Shown here piece by piece: positions 22,863-34,278 of a stretch of DNA of 64,000 bases (position 1 is the stretch's first letter; each line of letters opens with the position of its first letter). Where the stretch lies: the NCBI GenBank assembly GCA_023055425.1, contig JALGPY010000009.1:55676616-55740615 (forward strand), written 5' to 3'. The notes beneath the pieces were generated by a model. It did not search any database. It saw only the letters and a list, made by a program, of their open reading frames with translations, and was not told the DNA's origin. The position numbers were made by a program, and so were the translations under genes. The DNA is from Linanthus parryae (lineage: Eukaryota; Streptophyta; Magnoliopsida; Ericales; Polemoniaceae).

Positions 22863-22906
<44 letters not shown>

Positions 22907-23944
22907 TACTATCATAACTTTGTAAACTATTATTCTTTTCTAATATTAGAGTGACGTATATTAAATTGGGAACTTGTCGGGAAATATTCTTTGCATTTGC
23001 ATATAGGGCATAATTGCATTTGTTGTATGAGTTTGATCACGTGTTAATATTAGGATTATTTGAATATTGTAGATTCCGAGTTCGTAGACGATCACTTCTT
23101 TGACGGTCCGTGCTACGAGTACTAGTTCCGTGCTTGCTTGTGTGTGTGGAGCCTTCTTCAATCCAAGTAAGTCTATATGCACAATATCTTAACTGTCAAA
23201 ATGTATTTGGCGTGTGTTGTTTTCCAAAGTCATAAACTGTTATCCCTCGTAAAATATTTGGTTATCGTGGAAATTGGAAACTAAATCTCTGGCATGTTAA
23301 ATCGATGAAAGTACGATAATATAATTAGGACGAAGTGCAGAGGATGTGCGTGAAGGCTAAGGCCGGGGATACATGTGAGTTGATTCCCCTTTAGGGTACC
23401 TACCCTCTTATTTATCGTGGAATCTATGAGTACTACCTATGCATGTTTAGGTCATGACTGTATAGGGGTGTCGACACTTAAGGTCTCATTAGAATGGTTT
23501 GGGCGGGATAGCGTTGGGCTATCTACTAACGTCCGGGGAGAAATTGGCATATTCCAAGAATGCACCCCTTTATTATGATTTATTGCATCGTGACCTCTCT
23601 GTCCACATCGTACCTGTTGGGGCTCGTAGGCTACGCCTCAACCAAACCGAACACTAAAATTTGGATCTTGGTTACTGTTCCATATGCTCAATTTTCCTTC
23701 ATCCCTGGTTTACTATCACTGAGTTTATCAATTACTCTTGGCATCTTTCAAATTGAATTTTATCAAATCGTGTGTATTTTGAGCCAAAACTCTTGTTTAC
23801 GTATTGTGGTATATACTTACTTAGTTTTTACTAATTAAAATTTTCCTGCGGTCGGCTTTGTCTATTGTAAAACCCGCAGGTTGGCATTGAGGTGGGGGAA
23901 ACGCGCACATGTTGAAGCTTAGGATTTTGCAGCAAATAAAGTTT
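21456..23944 (+). repeat. 3' LTR of the Gag-duplicate element, 3'-truncated
   Basis: Aligns with 16762-19196 with few substitutions. The (ATT)n run has grown to about 108 bp (22794-22901). The last 159 bp of the LTR are missing, consistent with a deletion that also removed flanking DNA. Confidence 0.85.
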
Positions 23945-24236
23945 CACATGAACTGGGTAGCTTCACATATGTAACACACTCCTTGCCAGTTTTCACTAGA
24001 GTCTTGATAAAAACAGTGACACCTTCAGACCCATAGAGAATTTGATAAGAATCCATTAACTTTGGGCTCTCTGTGAAGTCGAGATTAGCCCAACATTTAG
24101 GATTGCTAATAGCTTTATGCCACGACATGCAGACGTGGGGAACATTGAGCAATAGGGATTCCAATCCAACTCTTGCAAAAATATTCACTAAACAGTCCGT
24201 GTTTAAGTTTTCCTATTTAGGTACCGCTGTCTCCAT
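23945..24236 (-). pseudogene. F-box protein gene fragment (N-terminal)
   Basis: Minus-strand reading from the ATG at 24236 gives a short start, then a TAG at 24213-24215 where Trp is expected (K*ENLNTDCLVNIF). A typical plant F-box follows: DCLVNIFARVG, LLLNVPHVCMSWHKA, NPKCWANLDF. After about 95 residues the reading runs into the 3' LTR at 23944 at KLPSSCE. F-box/LRR proteins in plants recruit substrates to SCF ubiquitin ligases; the substrate-binding part is missing here. The nonsense codon and truncation make it a pseudogene. It is the clearest host-gene trace in the window. Confidence 0.7.
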
Positions 24237-24517
24237 TGCCTACACGTTGTCGGAGTAAAAATAATAATAGAAAAACTAGAGGAAAGAAGACTGGGATGTA
24301 AAATCCATCAGAGCTACAGAAGTAATACACAGAATTAAGGGGAAAGGAACTCCAATATAGTGAAAGAAGATTGCTGAAATGGAAGCATACCTGATGCATA
24401 TAAATATACAAACGAACAAATAGATGTTCGTATGACAAGGTGTCTCTTTCTTTTCCCAAAGCCAGAGGGCTCTTCAAATTCGTAACCTAATGGTATAACT
24501 TCACGTAAGGGTAGAAA
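24237..24517. other. Spacer between two minus-strand gene fragments
   Basis: This would be the promoter and leader of the F-box gene and the 3' region of the next ORF. No element ends are seen. Confidence 0.4.
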
Positions 24518-24756
24518 TTAGGCACTCTTCAATGAAAACTTGTCAAATTCCCTACATTTATGAGTTCTCCTCATGTTAGCAGTCTTTCTATAGTAATGCC
24601 AAGGATAAGGAATTGATAAATGTATTCTAACCAAGTACTCAGCATTTCTTCCTGGAGAGACACATGGGAATGAACCAGCACATTTGACAGCATCGATAGG
24701 TGTTGCCGCAGATTCATGAATAACATATGTAGACAGTCCACTTTTTCTTTCTAGAC
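24518..24756 (-). pseudogene. Unidentified exon-like ORF, C-terminal end
   Basis: A minus-strand open stretch of about 80 codons ends in TAA at 24518. It includes KSGLSTYVIHESAATPID, then GSFPCVSPGRNAEYLVRI and PYPWHYYRKTANMRR. The composition looks like a real protein (balanced, Trp/Tyr/Cys-containing) and not random AT-rich sequence. It has no start codon of its own, so it could be a last exon. I do not recognise the family. It lies upstream of the F-box fragment on the same strand, so both may belong to an old gene island. Confidence 0.4.
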
Positions 24757-25265
24757 TTCTTGAGAAAAGGTGATTTAGTCATTAGTTAGTGGCAAAGTTA
24801 TCTTTATCTTTACTATAAAAGTTTATAGAGCTCTTTATGGTTGCAAATACTTTTACAATACCTATACTACCGCGCAGGGGCGAACCTTCGTAGGGGCAAG
24901 GGGGGCAGTTGTCCCCCTGAAATTTGAAAATTTCTACTAATACACATAATTATTTAGATTTTTTATGACTAATTCTAAGAGATCTAAAATTTTGCCTCCC
25001 TGAAGTTCAAAACTATCCACTTGCCCGAGCGGTTAGTTGTAAGGTGTAGTAAAATTTGGTACTTGTGTTACTTGGTACTTGTTTTCGAATCTACTCTCAG
25101 TCAGCATATTTTGGCTTCCAATTTTTTTTATTATCTGTTTTTAAAAATGATAAACCTTGAGACTTTGGGATTTGGGGAAAAGGGTTGACAAAAAAAAAGA
25201 AATAGGGAAAACAAAGAAGGCGAACAGTACCTGCGCTCGTGACGAGTCGACGACGACGAAGGAAC

Positions 25266-25418
25266 ATGGCGGATTCCACCTCCTTGCCGCCGCCGGCTGC
25301 GTCGCCGATCGCCGACCGTCCTATAGGCCAGGGCGCCGGCGCGCCGCTGCTCTACTCCGGTGCTCCCTGCTCCACGCCTCCACCTTCTCTTCTTCAGTGC
25401 ACTGTGCACTGCTTCTAA
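25266..25418 (+). other. GC-rich 50-codon ORF inside the hAT derivative
   Basis: The ORF starts MADSTSLPPPAASPIADRP and runs to TAA at 25416. The segment is far more GC-rich than the rest of the element and looks like a plant first exon, so it may be a captured gene fragment. No family is recognised. Confidence 0.35.
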
Positions 25419-25629
25419 ATTGAATTGCAATTTGGGAGAGTTCAAGCGTCTTCACTTCTTTTTTCTTCTTACCGATTAATTATCTTAGTCTCTTAGCAAT
25501 TGTTGAATGATAATTTATGAACATGAACAAAAACTATGGTTTATGAATAAATTTTAATCTCTGAGTATTGTTTGCATTATACTATTGTGGATAAATTTTT
25601 GATAAAGAAACCTAGAATCGACATCTCAT

Positions 25630-25848
25630 CCTAATGTAGAAGTATTCCATCGTTAAAAGTTTCTACCTCTTCCGTTGATAGGTCATTCTCGGCTTTGAAT
25701 ATCATTAAAAATCGCTTGCGGAATCGGATGAGGACAAATGGATGAATGATTCTTTGATAGTTTATGTCGAAAGAGATATTTTGAAGACGGTTGACTATGA
25801 GACTATTATGCAAAACTTTCAAGTGATGACTGATGAGGCTTCGTCGTG
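25630..25848 (+). pseudogene. hAT transposase C-terminal (hATC) remnant
   Basis: One frame gives VSTSSVDRSFSALNIIKNRL and the next frame continues DKWMNDSLIVYVERDI, ending at a TGA near 25846. This is the dimerisation region of hAT transposases (S-x2-R-FS, then the LRNRM and MNDSLIVYVE type). A single frameshift near 25728 separates the two parts. The N-terminal BED and catalytic regions are gone. Confidence 0.75.
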
Positions 25849-26062
25849 AACAGTTATGAATATTTTGTAAAGCTAAGTATATTCACATGTAGTCATATTT
25901 TGTATCTAGACGACTAAACTGCAATGACTTTTGTAATGAAAAGTTATGAAATATAACGACTTTTGACTTTTAACAGTTGACTTTGAATTTTAAATTTAAC
26001 TTTTGACTTCATGAATCTTGCCCCGGCTGACTTGGTTTCCTGGCTCCGCCACTGCTACCGCG

Positions 26063-26320
26063 TGTCTTAATGTAAACACTAAAAAACCGCTAAAAGCTCT
26101 AATAAATAAAGAGTCAATCTTTAGAAAAAAACTCTCCCTCTTCTGTATAACTATTCCTTCTCTCTGTCAAAGCGTGTGGTTAATCCTAACCTATTCCTTC
26201 TCACGTACGTTCACTGACTCTTCCTCGTGAGGATGTAAAATCGGAAATCTAAGTAAAATATAGTATAACCGTAAAATAACAGTAGTGTAATAATTAGCTC
26301 TCTAAATTTAATGGGCCCTG
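26063..26320. other. Spacer between hAT and LINE-C
   Basis: AT-rich, no gene seen. The last 11 bp (AATGGGCCCTG) are a tentative LINE-C target duplication; see findings. Confidence 0.4.
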
Positions 26321-28489
26321 AACATCTATCCAACAAGAGCACAAGACAAATTTTCACAGGGTTAGGGTTTTCTCCGTAGAATACGGAGGCGACGAGGGCA
26401 AGTAGGAGAAGACGAGCGCACTCGGTGCTGATCTGCGTGGTTTTCTCAGGCGACATGGATCTGGTGGAGAAGATTAGACAGAGAATGGTAAAACTGTCGA
26501 TTGAGGAGGAAGAGGTGGTCGTATTCTCCGAAGCTCACTGTCTGGAGGCGGCTCAAAACTTAGGGCCATGCTTGGTTGGTGCCTTTCTACATCCAATCAC
26601 CTACAATGTCTGGGCAATGAAACAGCTGTTTACGAAGATTTTGTCCGAATGTGAATACATTCGAATCAATGAACAGGTACCAAATAGATTCGTTATAGAA
26701 TTTTCGTCTAAGATATCTATGGATTCGGTGCTAACAGGGGGGAATGGCTCTTTGATGAGAACCTATTGATGCTTAAGCTATGGGTGATTACAGCTAGGGT
26801 TGACAACATTATTTTTGACCATATTGAAACTTGGGTTCAAATAAGAAATTTACCGATTTTTCTACGATCGGAGGATGATATTCGCAAAGCTATTGCTAAG
26901 CTTGGTGATGTGATAGAAGTTGATCAAACGATTTTTTCCAGCAATGCCGGTGATTATGTCAGGGCTAGGGTGTAACACCCCCAGAACAACCAAGCCGGAA
27001 GCCCGGGGATGTCACTCCGTACCCGAGATTAAACCCGTATACAAGAAGATTTTATAACAGAAAATCCAAATCAAATCCTTAAAATAAATATTTAAAACTT
27101 TGAAACTTGTCTCGCCATAAACATGGGCATTATTTCAATCTAGAGATTCTCTAAGTCTAACTGAAGTTCTAAAGTAAAATAAATGTGATCTACTAAACTT
27201 TTCCTATGTATGTCGAGTCGCGCTCCCGTTACTCCAAGCTTCCACCTAAACCTATGGTGCAGAATAAAAGAAACACCATAGTTTCCAAAGTCAGCGGAAA
27301 ATAATGAGTAAGCAACACCCAGACATGTAAACAGATTACGAAGCAGTTTAAAGACGACACATGAGTTTGAAGAGTAAAGTATTTGAGTAAGAGTATAAGT
27401 ATGAAATAAGAATTCACAAATCTTTTCCTTTATCACTTCACTTGTGGGGAAACATTCCCAATTAGGAAAACATTCTCAAACTTCCTTCCTTAACTTTCAA
27501 ATTTAAACAGTAAAGGTCCAATCTTGCAAATCCATGTTTTGTCATGTTGACACGGGGAAGATCTACTAATAACTGGCTACCAGACCATAAGTGTCGACAC
27601 CCCCCTAAGACTTCTTGCCGCCAGAGAGGTAAGTACTGGAGCGAACTCGGGGCGGTTGCGACCGAGCAAAATAAAATAAAATGGGGTCGAGAGACGTAGT
27701 CCACATCGATCAAAGCTCAAAATATTGATCCCCACTAAAACTATTCCACTTTACATATTATTATCATCTCATGTGATAGTTGTGATAGAATCACCTTTGT
27801 GAAATCATTAACTTTTCTCAAATAAACAGTTCAAGTAGATATTCAAATTTTGAGACAATAAATCACAAAAGCAGTTTAGACACGAAAGAAGATATGGGCG
27901 CTAGGCATGGCATGTTTACTTACCTTGAGTCTCAAGCAAAAACAAATCATTTCCTAGTAATACTCGATGTATCCTTCGCCAACGAAATTTGTCACCTACA
28001 AAATGTAATAGTATCCTACTCAACATATCGCACACGAAGTCCTATGAAATAAATCCTTTACAAACTCTCCCCAACCTTGCTAACGTGAACAACCTCTTTT
28101 ATAGTAAAATACACTTTATAGAGTTAACGTTTACTATTTGTAAAAACATACTAGGCTATAATTATTTAAATATAAGTTATAAGATTAAATAAACTATCAT
28201 TTTTATTATTTAGGGTAGAGAAGCATATTATTTTACACCAAAAACACTTTTGATTCAAATAGTAGTTTCTCCCAACCAAACAAGCCTTAGTAGAGAATAT
28301 ATGTTATAGACCAACAAACTTTTATTTAAAAGAAATAACAAATTTATTTATGAAAAATAACTTATTCTAATTTGTTACAAACTTATAAAAATAAATAATA
28401 GAAATATACTGTTATCATCCTTAGTCTATACTTTTATTTTTAGGTAAAGATGAGTAAAAAAAATGATTTTAAACTTTTATAAAAAGAAT

Positions 28490-28566
28490 TGCCTCTTATG
28501 AGACTCGAACCCGCAACCAACTTCAATACTAACCAACACTCTAACCACTTTACCACAGCCCAGTTG
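28490..28566 (-). other. tRNA-like segment with A and B boxes inside the solo LTR
   Basis: On the minus strand TGGTAAAGTGG (28545-28555) resembles a pol III A box and GGTTCGAGTCT (28501-28511) a B box, about 33 nt apart, flanked by complementary-looking ends. It could be a tRNA-derived insertion, a SINE head or a degenerate tRNA. No complete cloverleaf was derived. Confidence 0.4.
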
Positions 28567-28924
28567 ATGTTTTTCCCCACTAAATAATTTAAATACCTTG
28601 AACAGAATAAACAAAAGAAAAGGAAAACAAAAGAGACAAAGAGACAGAGAGGGAGAGAAACGGGTCATTACCCGTGAGAGGAGGAGACGACGATGGGTAT
28701 GACGGCGGTATTGGGCGGCGGCGAAGACGGACAGAGAGAAGAGGGGGACGGCCGACGGCGTCGGAGGCTTCGGCCGGACCTGGCTTTGGCTGGGCTCCGG
28801 TCGATTTCTTTCTCGGCGCAACGGAGCAGTGAGATCGAGAGAGAGAGACAACGAACGAGAGAGAGAGAGAGAGAGAGAGATTTGTGGTGGGTTTTGTGTA
28901 TCGATTTCTGGGTTTTCTCATGTT

Positions 28925-28934
28925 GTATTTATAG
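28925..28934 (-). promoter_or_regulatory. TATA box of solo LTR
   Basis: CTATAAATAC on the minus strand is followed by a CT-rich leader. Confidence 0.55.
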
Positions 28935-30384
28935 GCTGTGAGGGGAAAAATCTGGCGAGATTATGAGTGTTCTTCGGGTTTATTTCGATTTTGAATCGGG
29001 TCACAAAACTGGCGAAATTGATTTGCTTGAAGCTCAAGATTCGGTCTTTAGCGAGTTTGGATCGAAGTAGGATTGAAATTGGTTGAAGAGAAGGCGGTTT
29101 GGACGGTGGTGGTGAAGGGGCGGCGAAATCGCCTGAAGAAAACCTCTCCTGCGTTGAGCAGGAGATGGAGAAGATGACCAGTTCTTGTTAAAAGACACTT
29201 CACCCCCACTAGTTTTGGAATAAACAACTAGCACCCAAACTTTAAAGTTAACTTTTTACATAAAAGACACTATAATAGTTATAAGAAAATACATAAAAGC
29301 ACCTCGGTAGTTTATAACATTAAAGTTACCTTTCTACATAATAACAACTAATACCCAAACTTATACTAATGTTATATTAACACCAAATATTATTACAAAA
29401 TACCTGTTTTAACATATTAACACCTAATATTATCTGAAAGTAGTCGTTTCTCAATAACAGGGTATTTCATAGGGTTTGCTTAGACAAACACAAACCTCTT
29501 CGGAGGGGAGTGTATATCCAAGCTCTTGATGCGGAGAAACTTTGGTTATATTATATGTACGAGCGACTCCCCTCTATATGCGAGCGGTGTGGTGAGATTA
29601 TATCCAAGCTTGATGCGGAGAAACTTTGGTTAGATTATATGTACGAGCGACTACCCTCTGTATGCGAGTGGTGTGGTGAGATTACGCATCATTCTTTGAA
29701 CTGTTCGAAACATGAATCACTTGAGAAAGATAATGAACCACCAGGGTTTGGTGATTGGCTCATCTTCAAGCCCCCACCGAAGACGAGATTTTGGGGAGAT
29801 GAAGATATAGCCAATACTACCCAAGAAGAAACAGACGGTAAAAACGATAAGGAGGAGATAGTCGATGTTGACCTGTCAAAGGATAATGAGAGCCATGAAA
29901 ACAATGCAGAAGATGGAATGGAGGTAGAGGATAATACACGGGTAAAAGAATCAGGTACGGTGGTGTTCGATAACCCACTATGTACTGATCCCAAACCATT
30001 TGTCGAAAAATGCAAGGGTGTGTTGAAGGACACTCATACAAGCTCCACAGGCCCGAAAAGAAAGGTGAGTGAAATGAATTTCAGTCCTAATCCTACAGAA
30101 AAAGGAGCTGGCCGCACTGCTAGAGGGAGAGGGAGAGGTAAAGGCCGAGGAGGGGGAGGAAGATTGTCAATGAACTCAGGGCCGATGTTGCTACAAAACA
30201 GTGCCGGCAACCAGAAAGGGCAGGGGACTGGGTCGAAGGCAGTGAGTAAAGAGCTGGGTGTTGAGGTCAACAAAAGTCTGAAGGTGTTGAACACGGGTAA
30301 TCAGACCATCTCAAAGGAAGCGAGTGCCATAAAGACTCTAAATGAGACATTGGCGGTGGGTGCAACGCACCCCTGCCAAGCATA

Positions 30385-33300
30385 ATGTGTCTCTTAGTTT
30401 GGAACGTGCGAGGGCTTGGGAACCCGAACACTTTCCTATCGCTTCATGATTTGGTGAAGCGAAAAGTTCCCAACTTGGTCTTTCTCATTGAGACTAAGTT
30501 AAGTGAGGAGGAGATGGAGAGAATTCAACACAGGTTAGGGTATGCAAATGGCTCGATTGTCAGCAGCAGGGGTCGTAGTGGTGGTCTTGCACTACTATGG
30601 CGGGATGATATGCAAGTTCAGGTGAATAGTAAATCACTACGATATATTGACGTGACGGTTACGGACGACGATGACAGCTTCAGTTGGAGATTCACAGGGT
30701 TCTATGGGACCCCAATAAGGAGGATAGACATCATTCATGGGAGTTGCTAAGAAGACTATCTCCACGACCGCCTTGTCCGTGGTGTGTTGCCGGCTACTTT
30801 AACGCGGTGACAACTAATTTGGAGAAGGAAGGAGGGACGGGGGTAAGTTATAGTCAATTTTCCCAATTTAAAGATGCTCTTAACGAGGTGGAACTTATTG
30901 ATTTGGGTTTTTCGGGTAATCCCTTCACTTGGAGAAATACGAAAACATGTGGGCAACACACGAAGATTTTGAGGAAACAGTTAGAAGCGCATGGGAATGT
31001 GCGAACCACCAGCAGATGGACGCTAGAGTCGGGCATACTTGTCAAGTATTGAAGTTATGGGAGAACAACACCTTCGGAAGTGTCAAGAAGAAAAAGAAGA
31101 TGTTGCGCGACAAACTTGAAAACTTCGGACAACAAGATCAGACCGAACAAGTTATTGTCGAGACTAAGGTGACTACGATGGAGTATAATGAGATTTTGAG
31201 AAGTGAAGAGATTATGTGGGAGCAGGGATCACATGCTATGTGGCTGAAACAGGGGGATCAAAACACCAGATATTTTCACCAAAAAGCAACAATACGTCGC
31301 GCGAATTGAAGATGAGCAATGTACATGGGTTACTGATAATAATCTTGTTACGCAAGTACTTGAGAATCATTTTAATATGTTGTTTACTTCTACTCATCCG
31401 TCTATGAATGAGATAGATCCAGTGCTACAAAACTTTGAAGGTGGTGTGTCACAAGATGAGAGGAACTCGATGGAGAATCCATACACTCCCGAGGAAGTCC
31501 GAATAGCACTATTTCAGATGGCCCCTGACAAAGCCCCATGCATAGACGGTTTTAGCGCAGGTTTCTTTCAGAAACATTACGACATTGTTTGTGCGGATGT
31601 CATGGGAACGGTATTGAAGATACTCAATGAGGAGGCTAGTTTGGAGGCCTACAATTCCACTCTGATAGCTCTTATCCCCAAGAATAAACAACCGAGATCC
31701 CCCAGTGATTATAGGCCAATCAGTCTCTGCACGGTCATATACAAGATTGTAGCAAAAGCTATTGCAAACAAACTTAAGAGAATCATGTCGAATCTGATTT
31801 CAGAGAACCAGAGTGCCTTTTTACAAGGGCGTCTTATTTCAGATAATATTCTTACAGCTTTTGAAGTTATTCATTCTTTTAAGACGAGGAAGAAAGGAAA
31901 GAAGGGCTTCTAGGCCCTCAAAGTTGACATGAGCAAGGCATATGACAGAGTAGAGTGGGAATTTATTTGCGAAGCACTCTTTCACATTGGATTCGGACCA
32001 AGATTTAATTCTATGATCCGAAGGTGTATCTCTTCGGTCAGCTACTCCTTTGTACGTAATGGAGTTGCAGTCGGGAAGGTAATTCCAGAAAGGGCCTTCG
32101 TCAAGGATGCCCGCTATCGCCATACTTATTTTTGATATGCAGTGAATTTTTATCACGAGCTATCTCAGTTGCAGTGAGAGACCGAAGACTGGAAGGAGTA
32201 ACAGCTTCTAGGGGAGGACCAGTGGTCTCCCACCTCTTTTTTGCTGACGATAGTTTATTTTTTACAGGAGAGAATATGGAGAATATGACCGCTTTGTTGG
32301 GTATTATAAGCAATTATGGTACTGCATCTGGCCAACAAGTAAATTTGGAGAAATCCGCATTAGTTTTCTCTTCAGGAGTCCCGATGGAGGTTAGAGCTAG
32401 TTTATTGCATGCTATCGGGGTGCAAGAGGTAGAACAGTATGATAAATATCTGGGACTCCCTACTACAATGGGGAGGAACAAATCAGTTATTTTCAATTCG
32501 GACAAGTTTGGTAGCAAACTGAAGGTATGGAAAGGGAGCTCCTTACGGTGGCAGGGAAAGAAATATGCGTCAAAGCGGTGGCGCATGCTTTGCCTACGTA
32601 TGCTATGAGCTGTTTTAAACTTGCAGATGGTGTTTGTGAGAAGATGGAAGCTTTAATAAGACAATTTTGGTGGACAAAAGGCGAAAAAGATAGAGGAATC
32701 AATTGGATAGCATGGGAAAAATTACAGAGGAACAAGAAGCAAGGTGGACTAGGATTCAAGGATCTAAAAGCTTTCAATCAGGCTATGTTAACGAAACAAG
32801 TGTGGCGATTGATTCAAAAACCAGATTCACTCTTGGGTCGTGTAATCAGAGGTAAATATTTCTCAAACTCGTCTATTTTGAAGGCGAAGATTGAGAATAA
32901 TCCGAGTTATGCGTGGAGGAGCTTGCTTTATGGGAGAGAAATCATTGAAATGGGGTCGAGATGGTGTTTAGGTGAAGGGACTAGAATCTCTTTACTCGAC
33001 AGATTCATCCCAAGCCATTATAATTTCCATATTATTACTCCGTTACAACCCCCTGTTTCGGTTATTAGTGAATCCATTACACAAGACAGATTGTGGAATC
33101 GTCAACTCCTAGACCAGTTTGTTTGGAATGTGGATGCCAACTCTATTGAAGATATTCCAATTCCAACAAATCCTAGGAGTGATCGATTGATCTGGAATGA
33201 TTCCCCAGATGGTCAATACACAGTAAAGTCAGGTTACAATTTTATCAAGATCAGGGAAGCAACTGATTTACAAAGCAGTAATTTGCTGGATACATGGGCA

Positions 33301-34278
33301 AATTTTTTCTGCATTCTATGGAATATTAAGGTTCATAAGAAAGTTTTACACAACATGTGGAGGGTATTACACGAATCCCTTCCAACACGAAGAAATCTTT
33401 GTAGAAGGCATGTTAAAGTACCTAACTGCTGCGTTTTTTGTGGTTGTGACGGAGAAACAGTGTTTCACATCTTCAACCAGTGCAAAATATTTTCCAGACT
33501 GTGGCTGAAAATGGGTTTCAACGAATCTAAAAGACGGATGCACACAAGCTTCCAAAACTGGGTGGCCGAATGCCTAACCCACCTCCAGGATGAAAAGAAG
33601 GAGACTTTATGTACTCTATTGTGGGAAATATGGAACTTGAGAAATTCTATCATTTTCAGAGGGGAAGGGAAACTTGATAATCAGATATTTGCAAATGTTG
33701 AAGCTAGAATTATGGAGATGAAGAAAGTGAGGGATCCTCATTCTCAGTCGACCAACTACTATAGTTCAAATCAGAGATGGACGAAGCCGAAAGAGTGTCA
33801 AGTAAAGATCAATTTTGATGGATCCTTTAATCCACAAGATGGCACCGCAGGCGGAGGATTCATCATCAGAGACTGAACCGGTCAGTGCCTCGAAGCTAGA
33901 GCTTTCCCCATTTATCATTGTTTCAATGCTAGATTAGCAGAGGCTTCAGCAATGGAAGAAGGGGTTCAAACGGCGGTGAATCGAGGATTTACCCATATCA
34001 GTATTGAAGGAGATGCTCTTGTGTTGATTGAAGATCTGAGAAGAACTGCAAATGGATAAGAGATAGAATATGTTTCGGAAGCTAAAGAGAGAGTTCTACA
34101 TACAGTGGATCTTTTCACTAGGTGTGAGGAAATTGAAATAAACTGGGCTCCTTGGTCGAATCAAGTGGCGAACAGCTTGGCAAATTTTGGGAGACTAAAC
34201 TCTATAGCTGCAGGTTGGGGACATGTGGTCCCAAACTGGTTAGAAGATAAGATTTACTTTGATGTAATGGGTGTTTGA
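30385..34278 (+). pseudogene. LINE-C ORF2 (endonuclease, RT, zf-RVT, RNase H), broken
   Basis: It starts MCLLVWNVRGLGNP (EEP endonuclease) at the TAATG overlap. A frameshift near 30700 leads to CPWCVAGYFNAV. The endonuclease C-terminus appears deleted near 30965. RT pieces: PDKAPCIDGF, DYRPISLC, then TAG at 31911, DMSKAYDRVEW, a damaged RQGDP region near 32090, and SHLFFADDSLFF intact at about 32230. A long frame at 32527-33876 carries the post-RT region, zf-RVT (NMWRVLHESLPTR, CVFCG) and the RNase H start (INFDGSF). TGA at 33874 and TAA at 34057 interrupt RNase H, which continues to 34278. Catalytic Asp pairs remain, but the gene cannot give a full protein. Confidence 0.85.

Larger units (their letters stand above)
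16762..23944 (+). mobile_element. Non-autonomous gypsy-type LTR element with Gag-like ORF only
   Basis: It has long LTRs starting TGTAATACCCC (16762 and 21456), a tRNA-Met-type PBS (19358), a polypurine tract before the 3' LTR, and only 2.1 kb inside. No protease, RT or integrase can be read. The single ORF encodes two tandem copies of a Gag-like domain. The 3' LTR stops at 23944, 159 bp short of the 5' LTR end at 19355, where an F-box gene fragment begins, so the target duplication cannot be seen. The LTRs differ by scattered substitutions plus microsatellite length. The layout resembles LARD or TR-GAG-type elements. Confidence 0.85.
24875..26054 (+). mobile_element. hAT-type deletion derivative with 8-bp TSD
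   Basis: The left end CAGGGGCGAACC and the right end (reverse complement CAGTGGCGGAGCC) match hAT terminal inverted repeats. The 8-bp duplication CTACCGCG is perfect at 24867-24874 and 26055-26062. The interior is 1.2 kb: an AT-rich left part, a GC-rich insert (about 25230-25390), and a decayed hATC dimerisation segment near the right end. Non-autonomous. Confidence 0.93.
26971..29469 (-). mobile_element. Solo LTR of a gypsy-type element, 2.5 kb
   Basis: It is bounded by TGTAACACCC (left) and GGGTATTTCA (right), flanked by TAGGG on both sides (26966-26970 and 29470-29474). Removing it restores the LINE-C reading frame. A minus-strand CTATAAATAC box (28925-28934), a CT-rich leader and GGGTGTCGACACTTA (near 27590, also found at 18721 in the other gypsy LTR) show that it reads on the minus strand. 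Confidence 0.85.
26455..30385 (+). pseudogene. LINE-C ORF1 (DUF4283, zinc knuckle, basic tail), interrupted
   Basis: Start ATG at 26455 (MDLVEKIRQRM). The DUF4283-like region follows, with a 1-nt frameshift in a G run at about 26737 (LTGG, then EWLFDENLLMLKLW in the next frame). The frame reaches GDYVRARV at 26970, where the solo LTR lies, and resumes at 29475 as CLDKHKPLRRGVYIQ. A segment of about 85 bp is tandemly duplicated (29520-29604 and 29605-29690), giving two copies of AEKLW-x2-YMYERLPS. The knuckle C-x2-C-x4-H-x4-C is complete only across the second copy (CEWCGEITHHSLNC). An acidic part and a Gly/Arg-rich stretch (GRGRGKGRGGGG) follow. The TAA stop at 30383 overlaps the ORF2 ATG (TAATG). 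Confidence 0.8.

Noticed and set aside
22794..22901. Long (ATT)n run as a functional element
   Set aside because: It is a microsatellite that differs in length between the two LTRs.
28490..28566. A functional tRNA gene
   Set aside because: The A and B boxes are recognisable, but I could not build a complete acceptor and anticodon arm, and it lies within an LTR.
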